NCBI RefSeq assembly: GCF_042920265.1
Contig: NZ_JBDQZI010000010.1
Coordinates: forward strand, 93,876 to 157,875
Source: Lysinibacillus_B sp042920265
Lineage (GTDB): Bacteria > Bacillota > Bacilli > Bacillales_A > Planococcaceae
Length of the DNA stretch: 64,000 nt
Direction of reading: 5' to 3'
In this document: piece by piece, positions 36,722-45,349 of the stretch
Position numbering within the stretch: position 1 is the stretch's first letter
Layout: each line of letters opens with the position of its first letter
Translations under genes and position numbers: made by a program
Notes under the pieces: generated by a model
What the model was told of the DNA's origin: nothing
The model's input: the letters and a program-made list of their open reading frames with translations, nothing else
Database searches by the model: none

Positions 36722-36757
36722 TCCCTCTAAAAAGCACTTGTCGGCTTTTTAGGGGGA
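36722..36757 (+). terminator. Hairpin after the M60 protease gene
   Basis: TCCCTCTAAAAAGC pairs with GCTTTTTAGGGGGA seven bases after the stop. The T-tract is internal to the stem, so it may be a weak terminator. Confidence 0.65.
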
Positions 36758-36792
36758 TTCGCTGATAAACAGGTACAATTATTATTAATTCC

Positions 36793-37836
36793 CTAAATTT
36801 TCTTCCACTTCGCATTACGTCCTAACCCTTCAGGCACAATGGCTTTTTGTTCCTTCAATTCATTTAACACGCGATTAATGGTTGCCTCACTCACATCTGG
36901 ACATGCATTGCGGATATCCCCTTTTGTAAAATACCCTAGTTTCTTTTCAATGAAGGCATGTACACGTTGGCTCTTGCTTCCTTTTTGTGACTCTAGTATG
37001 CCTACTCGGCTCTCTAAGTCTTTATAGGCGGCTACAAATGTACCTAACAAATAATTCACCCATGGGAAAATATCATTGGTATTGTCATGCCAATGAACGG
37101 ATGATTTTCTTAGCGTTTCATAATAATCCTCTTTCGAATCCTCTATAATTTTCTCAAGACTGATATAGCGCCCTACTTCAAATCCAAATTGATATAACAG
37201 TAATAGCGTCAACAAACGAGCCATACGTCCGTTTCCATCATTAAATAGGTGTACCGATAAAAAATCTAAAATAAATACACTTATTAAAATCAGAGGCTCT
37301 ACATCTGCTTTTGACATTCTTTCTCGTAATTCTTCACATAATCTTTGTATAGCAGCTGGTGTTTCAAAAGCTGAAACTGGCTCAAAGCGAATACGTTTTG
37401 TGCCATCAGAAAATGTTTCACTAATGATATTATCAACGTTTTTCCATCGCCCACCTTCAATCCCAATATACCGATACATCTCTTTATGCAATTGTAAAAT
37501 AACACTTTCTCTAACCGGTATGGCATCAAAAGAAGAGTGTATCAATTGCAATACATCACGATATCCCACAATTTCCCCTTCTGAGCGATCCTGAAGGTTT
37601 GTATCGTTTTCCATAATGCTTTTTAAACGACTATCTGTGATAATAATTCCCTCAATTGCATTAGATGCCTTTGTCGATTGAATAATTGCCACATCTTTTA
37701 AAGTGTTTAATATTTGCGGAGCTTGCTGCTTATACAACTCCTGCTTGCCTTTGTATTCATTAATTTTCGCAATCAGATTCACCGTTTCCATCGGTATCAT
37801 AAGTTGCTTTAATTGTTCATAATTATACGTTCTCAT
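36793..37836 (-). CDS. Class II Fic-domain protein with C-terminal winged helix (fic-2)
   Basis: 347 residues from the ATG at 37836; the ATG at 37839 is only three bases from GAGG, so the second is preferred. N-terminal inhibitory helix with SNAIEG (58-63), matching (S/T)xxxE(G/N); active loop HLFNDGNGRMAR (196-207); flap ISETFSDGTKRIRFEP near 138-153; C-terminal winged-helix domain about 295-347. This self-inhibited architecture needs no antitoxin and transfers AMP to protein targets, often to itself. The DNA-binding end and the palindromes upstream suggest autoregulation. Confidence 0.88.
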   Translation of the reverse strand: MRTYNYEQLKQLMIPMETVNLIAKINEYKGKQELYKQQAPQILNTLKDVAIIQSTKASNAIEGIIITDSRLKSIMENDTNLQDRSEGEIVGYRDVLQLIHSSFDAIPVRESVILQLHKEMYRYIGIEGGRWKNVDNIISETFSDGTKRIRFEPVSAFETPAAIQRLCEELRERMSKADVEPLILISVFILDFLSVHLFNDGNGRMARLLTLLLLYQFGFEVGRYISLEKIIEDSKEDYYETLRKSSVHWHDNTNDIFPWVNYLLGTFVAAYKDLESRVGILESQKGSKSQRVHAFIEKKLGYFTKGDIRNACPDVSEATINRVLNELKEQKAIVPEGLGRNAKWKKI

Positions 37837-37850
37837 CATTTACCTCGTTT

Positions 37851-37984
37851 ATGAATATATTCATTTAGAATCAAACATACTCATTTATAATAAAAGTGAG
37901 TATGTTTAATTCATATGATAGTGTTTATGAATATATTCATAATAAAATAAACATATTCATTTCACAATAAAATGATTATGTTTA
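37851..37984 (-). promoter_or_regulatory. Array of palindromic operator-like sites upstream of fic-2
   Basis: Two perfect 14-base palindromes ATGAATATATTCAT at 37851-37864 and 37927-37940, plus two longer inverted repeats built on the same TATTCAT word: AAACATACTCA...TGAGTATGTTT (37873-37907) and AAACATATTCATTT...AAATGATTATGTTT (37950-37984). They fill the upstream region of fic-2 and look like binding sites of a dimeric repressor, possibly fic-2's own winged helix. Confidence 0.65.
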
Positions 37985-38115
37985 TTTAGCTACTCGATGT
38001 TCAAATACTTTTCGGTGTACCTTCACCCTATGCCTCCTCAACTTACGTAAATTCATTTCTTCTACAAAAGCGTTAACCCAATCTTGTATCTTTATCTTCT
38101 ACAAGAGTTATAAAC

Positions 38116-38184
38116 GCATTTCACATAAAAGAAGTATTTTACATACATGTTTGTGTCTATTTTGTTAAAGATGTATTTTACATA
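38116..38184 (+). promoter_or_regulatory. Repeated GTATTTTACATA boxes before hmp (NsrR-like)
   Basis: GTATTTTACATA occurs at 38134-38145 and 38173-38184, with a 10/12 relative GCATTTCACATA at 38116-38127. The third box extends to AAGATGTATTT, which is the half-site of the Bacillus NsrR consensus AAGATGYATTT. Nitric-oxide-responsive control of flavohaemoglobin genes by NsrR is established in Bacillus; the assignment here is by motif only. Confidence 0.6.
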
Positions 38185-38236
38185 TTGCTTTAAAAGATGA
38201 ATAGGCATATATTTATCACGAAAGGACGTGTTCAAC

Positions 38237-39445
38237 ATGTTAGACCAACATACTATCAACGTTATTAAATCAACTGTTCCTGTTTTAGAAGTACACGGCG
38301 TAGCCATTACAAAAACTTTTTATCACAACTTATTTAAAGATAATCCATCATTATTAAATATTTTTAACCATACAAATCAAACAAAAGGTCGTCAGCAAGG
38401 TGCTTTAGCCAATACTGTTTATGCAGCAGCGAAACATATCGACAACTTAGAACCAATCGTACCGGTAGTTGTACAAATTGCACATAAACACGTCAGTCTT
38501 GGCGTTTTACCAGAGCATTATCCAATTGTCGGTCAATATTTACTGGCGGCGATTAAAGAAGTACTGGGAGATGCTGCAACAGACGAAATCATCGATGCAT
38601 GGGCTAAAGCATATGGCGTGATTGCTGATATCTTTATTTCAGTGGAAGAGGATTTATATAAAGCAGCGGAACAAAACGGGGGCTGGCGTGCATTTAAACA
38701 GTTCCAAATTGCTCGTACTGTCAAAGAAAGTGATGATGTGACATCTTTCTACTTAACACCAGTAGACGGCTCAAAAGTACCCGCATATCAACCAGGTCAA
38801 TACGTATCAATTCGCGTAAAAGCACCAGGCGAAGAGTACTTGTTAAATCGTCAATATACATTATCACAACCAAGCAATGCACAGGAATTCCGCATTTCTG
38901 TGAAACGTGAAAGCGAGCATAATCCAAAAGGAAAAGTATCAAACTTTTTACACGAGGCAGCGATTGGCACAATCATTGACGTGAGTGCTCCAGCTGGTGT
39001 ATTCACATATGAGCCGACAAAAGCACCTGTATTATTCATTAGTGGTGGGATTGGGGTCACACCGTTAAATGCGATGTTCCAAACGATTGAAAATAAAGAA
39101 AACGTCACATTCATTCAATGTGCACGTAACGAAAATGTCCTTGCTTTCCACGAGGCTATCCAAAATAAAATGAACACATTAAATGGTCCAACGGGTTTAC
39201 GTAAGCTATTCAGTGCATTCAAAAAAGACAGTAACCCACATCATCAAGTGTTATACTCTGACAAAAATGAGTACATCAGTACGAACGTGCTACGACAGGT
39301 CGTCACACAAGATACACAAGTGTACATTTGCGGGCCAATACCATTTATGGAAGCAGCCGTAAACGCTTTACATGAATGCAATATCTCAGACAGTCAAATT
39401 CACTATGAATTTTTCGGCCCTGCATTACAATTAACTACAAAGTAA
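38237..39445 (+). CDS. hmp: Flavohaemoglobin / nitric oxide dioxygenase
   Basis: 402 residues from ATG 38237 after AAAGGAC (the GTG at 38228 is too close to it). Globin domain 1-140 with B10 tyrosine Y29 and proximal haem ligand H85 (IAHKHVSLGV); FAD domain with NRQYTLSQ (RxYS motif); NAD domain with GGIGVTPLNAMF and CGPIPFM. It oxidises NO to nitrate with O2 and NAD(P)H in the cytoplasm. Single gene with its own terminator. Confidence 0.96.
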   Translation: MLDQHTINVIKSTVPVLEVHGVAITKTFYHNLFKDNPSLLNIFNHTNQTKGRQQGALANTVYAAAKHIDNLEPIVPVVVQIAHKHVSLGVLPEHYPIVGQYLLAAIKEVLGDAATDEIIDAWAKAYGVIADIFISVEEDLYKAAEQNGGWRAFKQFQIARTVKESDDVTSFYLTPVDGSKVPAYQPGQYVSIRVKAPGEEYLLNRQYTLSQPSNAQEFRISVKRESEHNPKGKVSNFLHEAAIGTIIDVSAPAGVFTYEPTKAPVLFISGGIGVTPLNAMFQTIENKENVTFIQCARNENVLAFHEAIQNKMNTLNGPTGLRKLFSAFKKDSNPHHQVLYSDKNEYISTNVLRQVVTQDTQVYICGPIPFMEAAVNALHECNISDSQIHYEFFGPALQLTTK

Positions 39446-39451
39446 AATGGG

Positions 39452-39485
39452 ACTAGCCCTTGCTGAATACAAGGGCTAGTTTTAT
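39452..39485 (+). terminator. Terminator of hmp
   Basis: ACTAGCCCTTG and CAAGGGCTAGT, then TTTATTTATT. The arm sequence is nearly shared with the terminator of the Dcu gene at 46706. Confidence 0.92.
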
Positions 39486-39506
39486 TTATTAGTTCTGAAT
39501 GGAATT

Positions 39507-40559
39507 CTATCTATTTACTAACGTCTTATTTATAATTTCACGATTTCGCGCTTCAAAAATTTCATTGTGTGAAGAAACTTTTGCGACTTTATCAGCAGTG
39601 GGCTCTAGACTTAGCTTAATATCATTGATGGCATTGATAGCATCTTGAAATGCACCTGTAATTAAGTAAACTTTATTCTCATGTTTTGAAATATCACCAA
39701 CAGCATATATTCCATCAACAGTTGTTAAGCCTTTTCCATTTGTCGTTATATAATATTGGTATTCGACATCACGTTCTGGATTCACAGGAGCATCAAATGT
39801 AAAAGAGTGATCACGATCATAACCATGATTAACTAATACATCATCTACAACGATTGTTGATGTTTCATTTGTCGCCACGTTTTCCAAGATGACTTCTTTA
39901 ATTTTTGTCTTTTCCTCGTTTGCTACAAGGGATTGGATTTGTGTATTTGTCATAATCGGCACGCCATTTTCTTGTAAATAGCGAATCTGTGCCTCATGAG
40001 CAGATAAGTTTTCTCCGCGGTAAATGACAGTAATGTGTTTAGCAATGCCGATTAGATCTTTAGCCCAATCAATGGCAGAATTTCCCCCGCCTGAAATTAA
40101 GAGCGATTTATTTTTAAAACTTTGGATACCTCGAATCGTATAGTGCAGATTGGATACCTCATATTTTTCAGCACCTTCGACATGCAATTTAATAGGACTA
40201 ATAATGCCTCCGCCTACTGCCACAACTACCTTTTTTGAAAAATGCTTTTCACCTGTACTTGTCTCAATTACAAATAAATCATCTTTCTTCGTTACTAAAT
40301 CTACCTTCGTATTTAAGCAAACAGTTGGATTAAATGTTAAGCCTTGTTCTATTAGATTTTCAATCACTTTTTGAGCAGGTGTAGCAGTTAAACCACCAAT
40401 ATCCCAAATGATTTTTTCAGGATAGACATGCAATTTCCCACCTAAGGTAGATTTATATTCAATAATTTTCGTTTTTAAGTCTCGTAACCCTGCGTAAAAT
40501 GCGCTATAGAGTCCACTTGGTCCGCCACCGATAATCGTAATATCATAGATGTCATCCAT
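39507..40559 (-). CDS. FNR2-type ferredoxin/flavodoxin-NADP reductase, IruO-like
   Basis: 350 residues. Thioredoxin-reductase-like flavoprotein without a redox-active CxxC: FAD motif IIGGGPSGLYSAFYAG (near 9-24), NADP motif ISGGGNSAIDWA and the C-terminal YAVGDISK. This is the YumC/FNR2 build. It follows the siderophore ABC operon on the same strand after 54 bases with no terminator visible, so it is probably Fur-controlled. S. aureus IruO, a relative, supplies electrons for reductive iron release from hydroxamate siderophores and for haem oxygenase; the same role is inferred here. A general ferredoxin reductase is the alternative. Confidence 0.88.
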   Translation of the reverse strand: MDDIYDITIIGGGPSGLYSAFYAGLRDLKTKIIEYKSTLGGKLHVYPEKIIWDIGGLTATPAQKVIENLIEQGLTFNPTVCLNTKVDLVTKKDDLFVIETSTGEKHFSKKVVVAVGGGIISPIKLHVEGAEKYEVSNLHYTIRGIQSFKNKSLLISGGGNSAIDWAKDLIGIAKHITVIYRGENLSAHEAQIRYLQENGVPIMTNTQIQSLVANEEKTKIKEVILENVATNETSTIVVDDVLVNHGYDRDHSFTFDAPVNPERDVEYQYYITTNGKGLTTVDGIYAVGDISKHENKVYLITGAFQDAINAINDIKLSLEPTADKVAKVSSHNEIFEARNREIINKTLVNR

Positions 40560-40613
40560 TCAAAACACTCCTATCTCATTTATCCAAAGTCTTCAGCTAT
40601 AAGGGTATGATTT

Positions 40614-41426
40614 TTACAACATGCCAAGTTTATTATGATGTCGTCCTATTGGTACTACAGATGGCGAATGTGATACCGGATCTTGCATGACCATACAATC
40701 GAGACCAAAAATATCTTTGATTAATGAACTTGTAATGACTTCAGCTGGTGGGCCTTCCGCTATGAGTTTGCCTTTGTGCAGCGCAAAAATATGGTCTGCA
40801 TAACGTCCGGATAGGTTAATATCATGAAGAACCATCACAATCGTTGTACCATGTTTTTTATTTAAGTCCGTCAACATATCGAGTATTTCGACTTGGTATG
40901 TAATATCTAAATACGTTGTCGGCTCATCTAAAAATAAGATATCCGTCTGTTGTGCCAGTGCCATCGCAATCCAAACACGCTGTCGTTGTCCACCAGAAAG
41001 CTCATCAATATGGCAATCAGCGAATTCGGTAATATTCATAATTTCCATTGCCTCTGCCACTGCTTCATAATCTTTCTTCGTCCAGCTCTTTAAAAAAGTA
41101 TGATGTGGAAACCTTCCTCGTCCAACTAAGTCCGCAACGGTAATGCCCTCGGGTACTATCGGGGATTGAGGTAAAAGCCCTAGCACACGTGCTAATTGCT
41201 TCGGTGGAATTTTATGAATTGGTTTACCATCCAGTAAAACTTGTCCAGACGTAGGTTTTATTAACCGCGCCATCGTTTTTAACAGTGTCGATTTCCCACA
41301 CCCATTCGCCCCAATAATAATGCTAATTTCATTGCTGGGAATGGTTACATCTATATCATATAAAATCGTTTTATTATCATATCCAGCAGTGACATGTTCA
41401 GCTTGAAATGTGTGTGTTGGTTTCAT
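40614..41426 (-). CDS. Ferric-siderophore ABC transporter ATPase
   Basis: 270 residues, FecE/FhuC family. Walker A GANGCGKST, Q-loop LLPQSP, signature LSGGQRQRVWIAMALAQ, Walker B ILFLDEPTTYLD and the switch His in MVLHD. It energises siderophore import together with the two permeases. Its start overlaps the stop of the upstream permease gene by one base. Confidence 0.93.
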   Translation of the reverse strand: MKPTHTFQAEHVTAGYDNKTILYDIDVTIPSNEISIIIGANGCGKSTLLKTMARLIKPTSGQVLLDGKPIHKIPPKQLARVLGLLPQSPIVPEGITVADLVGRGRFPHHTFLKSWTKKDYEAVAEAMEIMNITEFADCHIDELSGGQRQRVWIAMALAQQTDILFLDEPTTYLDITYQVEILDMLTDLNKKHGTTIVMVLHDINLSGRYADHIFALHKGKLIAEGPPAEVITSSLIKDIFGLDCMVMQDPVSHSPSVVPIGRHHNKLGML

Positions 41427-42457
41427 TATAGATCTCCCTTTCGATTGATTCGAATTAATAAGTAAATCAAGTAAGGTGCACCGAGAATGCCGGTAATCAC
41501 TCCTACAGGATATCTAGTAACAAAGGCAAATTGACCGATTAGATCCGCTGCCAGCACTAAAATAACCCCGATTAGACCGGCTGGAATGATATTTGAAAAT
41601 CCAACACCAACTAATTTCTTTGCAATTGGCCCTGAAAGGAATGCAACAAATGCAATCGGACCTGTTGTCGCTGTAGCTAGTGCAATAATCAATACTGAGC
41701 TGATGATCAGTATGATCCTTGTCTTATTTGTATCTACACCAAGTGATGTCGCTGCTTGCTCGCCTAACTCGAGCATTTCTAATCGTTTTCCTAAGACAAT
41801 AAGAATCGGTGTAAAAATACAAACTGTAAGTATTAGTGGATAAAGAGTATCCATCTTTGCACCATTTAAGCTGCCACTAAGCCACCGCATCGCAGTTGGA
41901 ATATCATGCGTTTTACCAATTAACATTAAATATGAAATGAACGCATTTAACATTGCCTGTATACCGATACCGATTAAAATGAGCCGTCCAATTGAAAACG
42001 ATGAACCTTTCGACAGTGCATAAATGATGAACACCGTTGCAAGACCACCCACAACCGAAGCAATCGAAACCGTCGTATTGCTTGCCTGCAACACAATGAT
42101 GCAAAAAACGGCCGCTGCACTTGAGCCAGCTGTTATACCGATGACATTGGGATTCGCTAAAGGATTACGTAGCATCGTTTGAAATATATAGCCCCCAACA
42201 CCAAACGCAAATCCGGCAAATACCCCTGCAATCATACGCGGCAAACGGATTGTACCAACAGCAAATGATGCCCCCTTAATTTGTTCACCTAACAACACGC
42301 TGATCACATCTTTTACAGGATAAATCGTATTACCGAGCATAAGCATGGTGCTACAAAGTGCTAACGCAATCACCACTAATATCGATGTCACGAATAGAAA
42401 ACGGCGCCGTCTTCGTAATCTCGAGTTCATTATAGAATTCATTGTTTCATTCATCAT
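41426..42457 (-). CDS. Ferric-siderophore ABC permease 2
   Basis: 343 residues, FecCD/BtuC family with about nine to ten helices. GYIFQTMLRNPLANPNVIGITAGSSAAAV is the family signature, and GPIAFVAFLSGPIAKKLVG contains the coupling (EAA-like) loop. It overlaps the upstream permease gene by four bases (ATGA-type coupling), so it forms a heterodimeric channel with it. Confidence 0.92.
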   Translation of the reverse strand: MMNETMNSIMNSRLRRRRRFLFVTSILVVIALALCSTMLMLGNTIYPVKDVISVLLGEQIKGASFAVGTIRLPRMIAGVFAGFAFGVGGYIFQTMLRNPLANPNVIGITAGSSAAAVFCIIVLQASNTTVSIASVVGGLATVFIIYALSKGSSFSIGRLILIGIGIQAMLNAFISYLMLIGKTHDIPTAMRWLSGSLNGAKMDTLYPLILTVCIFTPILIVLGKRLEMLELGEQAATSLGVDTNKTRIILIISSVLIIALATATTGPIAFVAFLSGPIAKKLVGVGFSNIIPAGLIGVILVLAADLIGQFAFVTRYPVGVITGILGAPYLIYLLIRINRKGDL

Positions 42458-43488
42458 AATGCACGCATTTTCGCTTTCATTGTAATTAAAATTAATATCG
42501 GTGCCCCAACAAACGCCGTTACGATGCCAACCTCTAGCTCCCCGGGACTACCGAGTAGCCTGCCACAAACATCCGAGATCGTTAAAATAATCGCCCCGGA
42601 CATTGCTGATAGTAGGATAACATAACGTAAATCAGGTCCAATAACGAGTCGAATGAGATGGGTAGCGAGTAAACCAATAAAGCCAATTGGACCTGCCAAT
42701 GCCGTTGCAGCACCGCATAATAATACGCCTCCAAATGCGCCAGCAAGTCGAATCGTACCTGTGCGTACGCCTAACCCTGTTGCGACATCATCCCCTAATG
42801 CTAATGCATTTAATGCTGGTGCTGTGATGATGGCTATGATAATTCCTACTATTAAAAAGGGAATAAACAAAGAAATAGAATCCCAGTTTCCTGCCCCAAC
42901 ACTTCCAACTTGCCAAAACCTGAATTGGTCCATTACATTCGTACGAGGAATCATCACCGCAACGACGAGTGAAGATAAGATGGCACTTGTCGCCGCACCT
43001 GCTAAAACGAGTTTAAGAGGTGTCGCACCGCCACTTCCCATCGAACCAATGCCAAATACAAAAATAGCGGTAATCATCGCCCCCGCTATTGCCAGCCAAA
43101 TATATTGATTTGCCGAACTAATATTGAAAAAGGCGATTCCGCAAACGACAAAAAGAGATGCCCCTGTATTCACACCTAATATACTTGGATCTGCAATAGG
43201 ATTGCGCGTAACCGATTGCATGAGTGCACCTGAAACGCCTAATGCAGCACCACACATCAAACTAAATATCGTCCTCACAATTCTTTGCCGAACAACATTG
43301 GCCTCATGAGACTGGGCGTCTGGATGGAATAAACCATCCAGAACATCCGTCCAACCGACCATCCGAGAGCCAAATGCAAGCGAGGCTAAAATACATATAC
43401 CGAGTAAAATCACTAGGAGTATGAGAACTTTCGTAAAATTACGTGGAACAAGTACCTGCTTTTTTTCTGAAACGGATGATATGTTCAT
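42454..43488 (-). CDS. Ferric-siderophore ABC permease 1
   Basis: 344 residues, FecCD family: GALMQSVTRNPIADPSILGVNTGASLFVV and GPIGFIGLLATHLIRLVIG mark the channel and coupling loop. It starts one base after the binding-protein gene stop and overlaps the next permease by four bases. Confidence 0.92.
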   Translation of the reverse strand: MNISSVSEKKQVLVPRNFTKVLILLVILLGICILASLAFGSRMVGWTDVLDGLFHPDAQSHEANVVRQRIVRTIFSLMCGAALGVSGALMQSVTRNPIADPSILGVNTGASLFVVCGIAFFNISSANQYIWLAIAGAMITAIFVFGIGSMGSGGATPLKLVLAGAATSAILSSLVVAVMIPRTNVMDQFRFWQVGSVGAGNWDSISLFIPFLIVGIIIAIITAPALNALALGDDVATGLGVRTGTIRLAGAFGGVLLCGAATALAGPIGFIGLLATHLIRLVIGPDLRYVILLSAMSGAIILTISDVCGRLLGSPGELEVGIVTAFVGAPILILITMKAKMRAL

Positions 43489-43489
43489 G

Positions 43490-44551
43490 TTATTTCATCT
43501 TTTTCGCAACATCTGAGATTAATGATAAGTACTCATCAATTGTATATTGAATTGATAATGGGTTGGGATTGCCCGCTGCTGCTAGTGGCGTGTTATCTTC
43601 AATAATCACTACAGAACCATTTTGAATTGCTGGTACTTTCCCTAAAATAGGATCAGCTTGAAGTGCTTTTAATGTATTGTCATCACCATAGGCAACGAAG
43701 AGCTCTGTATCATTTAATGCATCCGCATTTTCAGCACTTAATTCGATATAGAAGCTAGATTCATCTGTAATTTGGGCTTTAATGCCTTCTGGATAAACCA
43801 TCCCTACTTCTTCAAGAAATTCTCCACGAGGATCCCCTGGTGTGTAAATGTAAAATTTCGATAAGTCCGTAACATTGAACATCGCAAATGCAGCTTTTTT
43901 CCCTTTAATTTCAGGGTGTTCATTTGCCTTGTCTTGAATTAATTTTTCAGTATTAGCAATTAGCTTTTTACCTTCTTCTTCCATACCCATACCTTTCGCG
44001 TTGTATAAAATTTGGTCACGCCATGTAATAACCCATGGAATTTCTGGATATGCGACAACAGGAGCAATTTCACTTAACGTATCGTATTCTTCCTGTGTAA
44101 TACCTGAGTATGCTGCAAGAATAACATCTGGATTTGAATCTGCAATCGCTTCGAAATCTAAGCCGTCCGTATCTTGATAAATGTTTGGATTTGCTTCACC
44201 AAGTTCTTTTAATTTTTCAGCAGTCCAAGGTAACATGCCGCTATCGTCTTGAACACCATAGTTTGCCGCTGAAAAACCTACTGGTACAACGTCTAATGCA
44301 AGTGCCACATCATGGTTTGCCCAAGCAACTGTTGCTACACGCTCAGGCTTTTCTTCAATTACCGTTTCACCAAATGCGTGTTGAATGACGATTGGATACT
44401 CCGTTGCTGTTTCTTCTGAATCCGTGTTTTGAGATTTCGATGTATCAGCTTCTTCTGAGCCAGATTCCTTATCTGCACAACCAACAAGTGCAAGAGAAAG
44501 AATTGAAATTAATAACATTGCAAAAAACGAAAAATATCGTTTTGAATTCAT
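43490..44551 (-). CDS. Ferric-siderophore binding lipoprotein
   Basis: 353 residues from the ATG at 44551, eight bases after GAGGAGTG; the in-frame start at 44569 lies upstream of that site and is rejected. Lipobox LALVGC (C25), acidic Ser/Glu linker, then the FepB/FhuD-type binding fold with ERVATVAWANHDVALALDVVPVG. Best resemblance is to the YfiY/FpuA-like iron-siderophore receptors, but ligand type (hydroxamate, catecholate or citrate) is not readable. First gene of a Fur-regulated import operon. Confidence 0.9.
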   Translation of the reverse strand: MNSKRYFSFFAMLLISILSLALVGCADKESGSEEADTSKSQNTDSEETATEYPIVIQHAFGETVIEEKPERVATVAWANHDVALALDVVPVGFSAANYGVQDDSGMLPWTAEKLKELGEANPNIYQDTDGLDFEAIADSNPDVILAAYSGITQEEYDTLSEIAPVVAYPEIPWVITWRDQILYNAKGMGMEEEGKKLIANTEKLIQDKANEHPEIKGKKAAFAMFNVTDLSKFYIYTPGDPRGEFLEEVGMVYPEGIKAQITDESSFYIELSAENADALNDTELFVAYGDDNTLKALQADPILGKVPAIQNGSVVIIEDNTPLAAAGNPNPLSIQYTIDEYLSLISDVAKKMK

Positions 44552-44579
44552 TTGGAATTCACTCCTCAATCATTTAATC

Positions 44580-44598
44580 GATAATGATTATCATTACC
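44580..44598 (-). promoter_or_regulatory. Fur box
   Basis: GATAATGATTATCATTACC matches the 19-base consensus GATAATGATTATCATTATC at 18 positions and sits just downstream of the -10 hexamer, covering the expected start of transcription of the siderophore operon. Confidence 0.93.
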
Positions 44599-44604
44599 AG
44601 AATT

Positions 44605-44633
44605 ACTATATATCCTATAAAATAGATTGTCAA
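44605..44633 (-). promoter_or_regulatory. Sigma-A promoter of the siderophore operon
   Basis: On the reverse strand TTGACA (44628-44633), a 17-base spacer and TATAGT (44605-44610). Confidence 0.88.
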
Positions 44634-44640
44634 TACATAA

Positions 44641-45349
44641 TTCTCAAATACAATATATGGTATGTGTGCGCTCGTGATTTAATTTAGAACTCATTTCCCG
44701 GTAAATAAAAAAACAGCTTTCAACCTTTGAATGTATATAACACTTCAAGTTGCATATGTATTTTTGCTGAGTGATTGTTGGAGTGAATCATTTTAATGAG
44801 GAAAAGATAGTAGTTTTTAATTGGGGTAGCTGTCATATTCATTATGATATTGAGTTGAAAGTTATTTCAATTACCATGCCAAGATTAACAGTGAAAAGGC
44901 AATTAATTGATTATATTAAAAGTGTCCCCTTAGCAAGTTGGAAATTGTTTTTGAGCTTCAGTTATGATGTCCTCGTAACAACTCTTTTTATAACGTAGCA
45001 CGCTAATTTACTTTGGCACCTAAAATCATCCACCTCAAAATGCATCACGCCTATTCCAATAGCCTGCCTTCTACTTTCCCGAACGAATAAGTTAATACCA
45101 TTTTACTCAAGCTAGCAAAAGAGATGTCCCAAGGTCCTTATACAAATGAATGGGTAACGGATTAATCTTAAAACGTCAAACAATTGAAAGCGAACTGCCT
45201 AACAGTACGTTTTCCTTTCTTTTTAAATCCTTTAGCACACTGCTCTTACTTATAAGCGAACAATTTCCCTAGCTATTTTATAAACAAACTACAAAGATAT
45301 CCCGTGTTTATCATAAGAAAATAATCATTATTAATTGGAGGAAATACAT
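44641..45349. other. Intergenic, 700 bases
   Basis: No supported gene; a forward frame at 44771-44998 has no ribosome site and no recognisable similarity. Just before the Dcu start a 13-base palindrome AATAATCATTATT (near 45319) may be an operator. Confidence 0.4.

Noticed and set aside
44771..44998. 75-codon forward frame in the gap before the Dcu gene.
   Set aside because: No ribosome site, no domain, and no similarity I can recognise.
45319..45331. Palindrome AATAATCATTATT before the Dcu gene as a Fur box.
   Set aside because: It deviates from TGATAATnATTATCA at the important G and C positions; a different regulator or chance is more likely.
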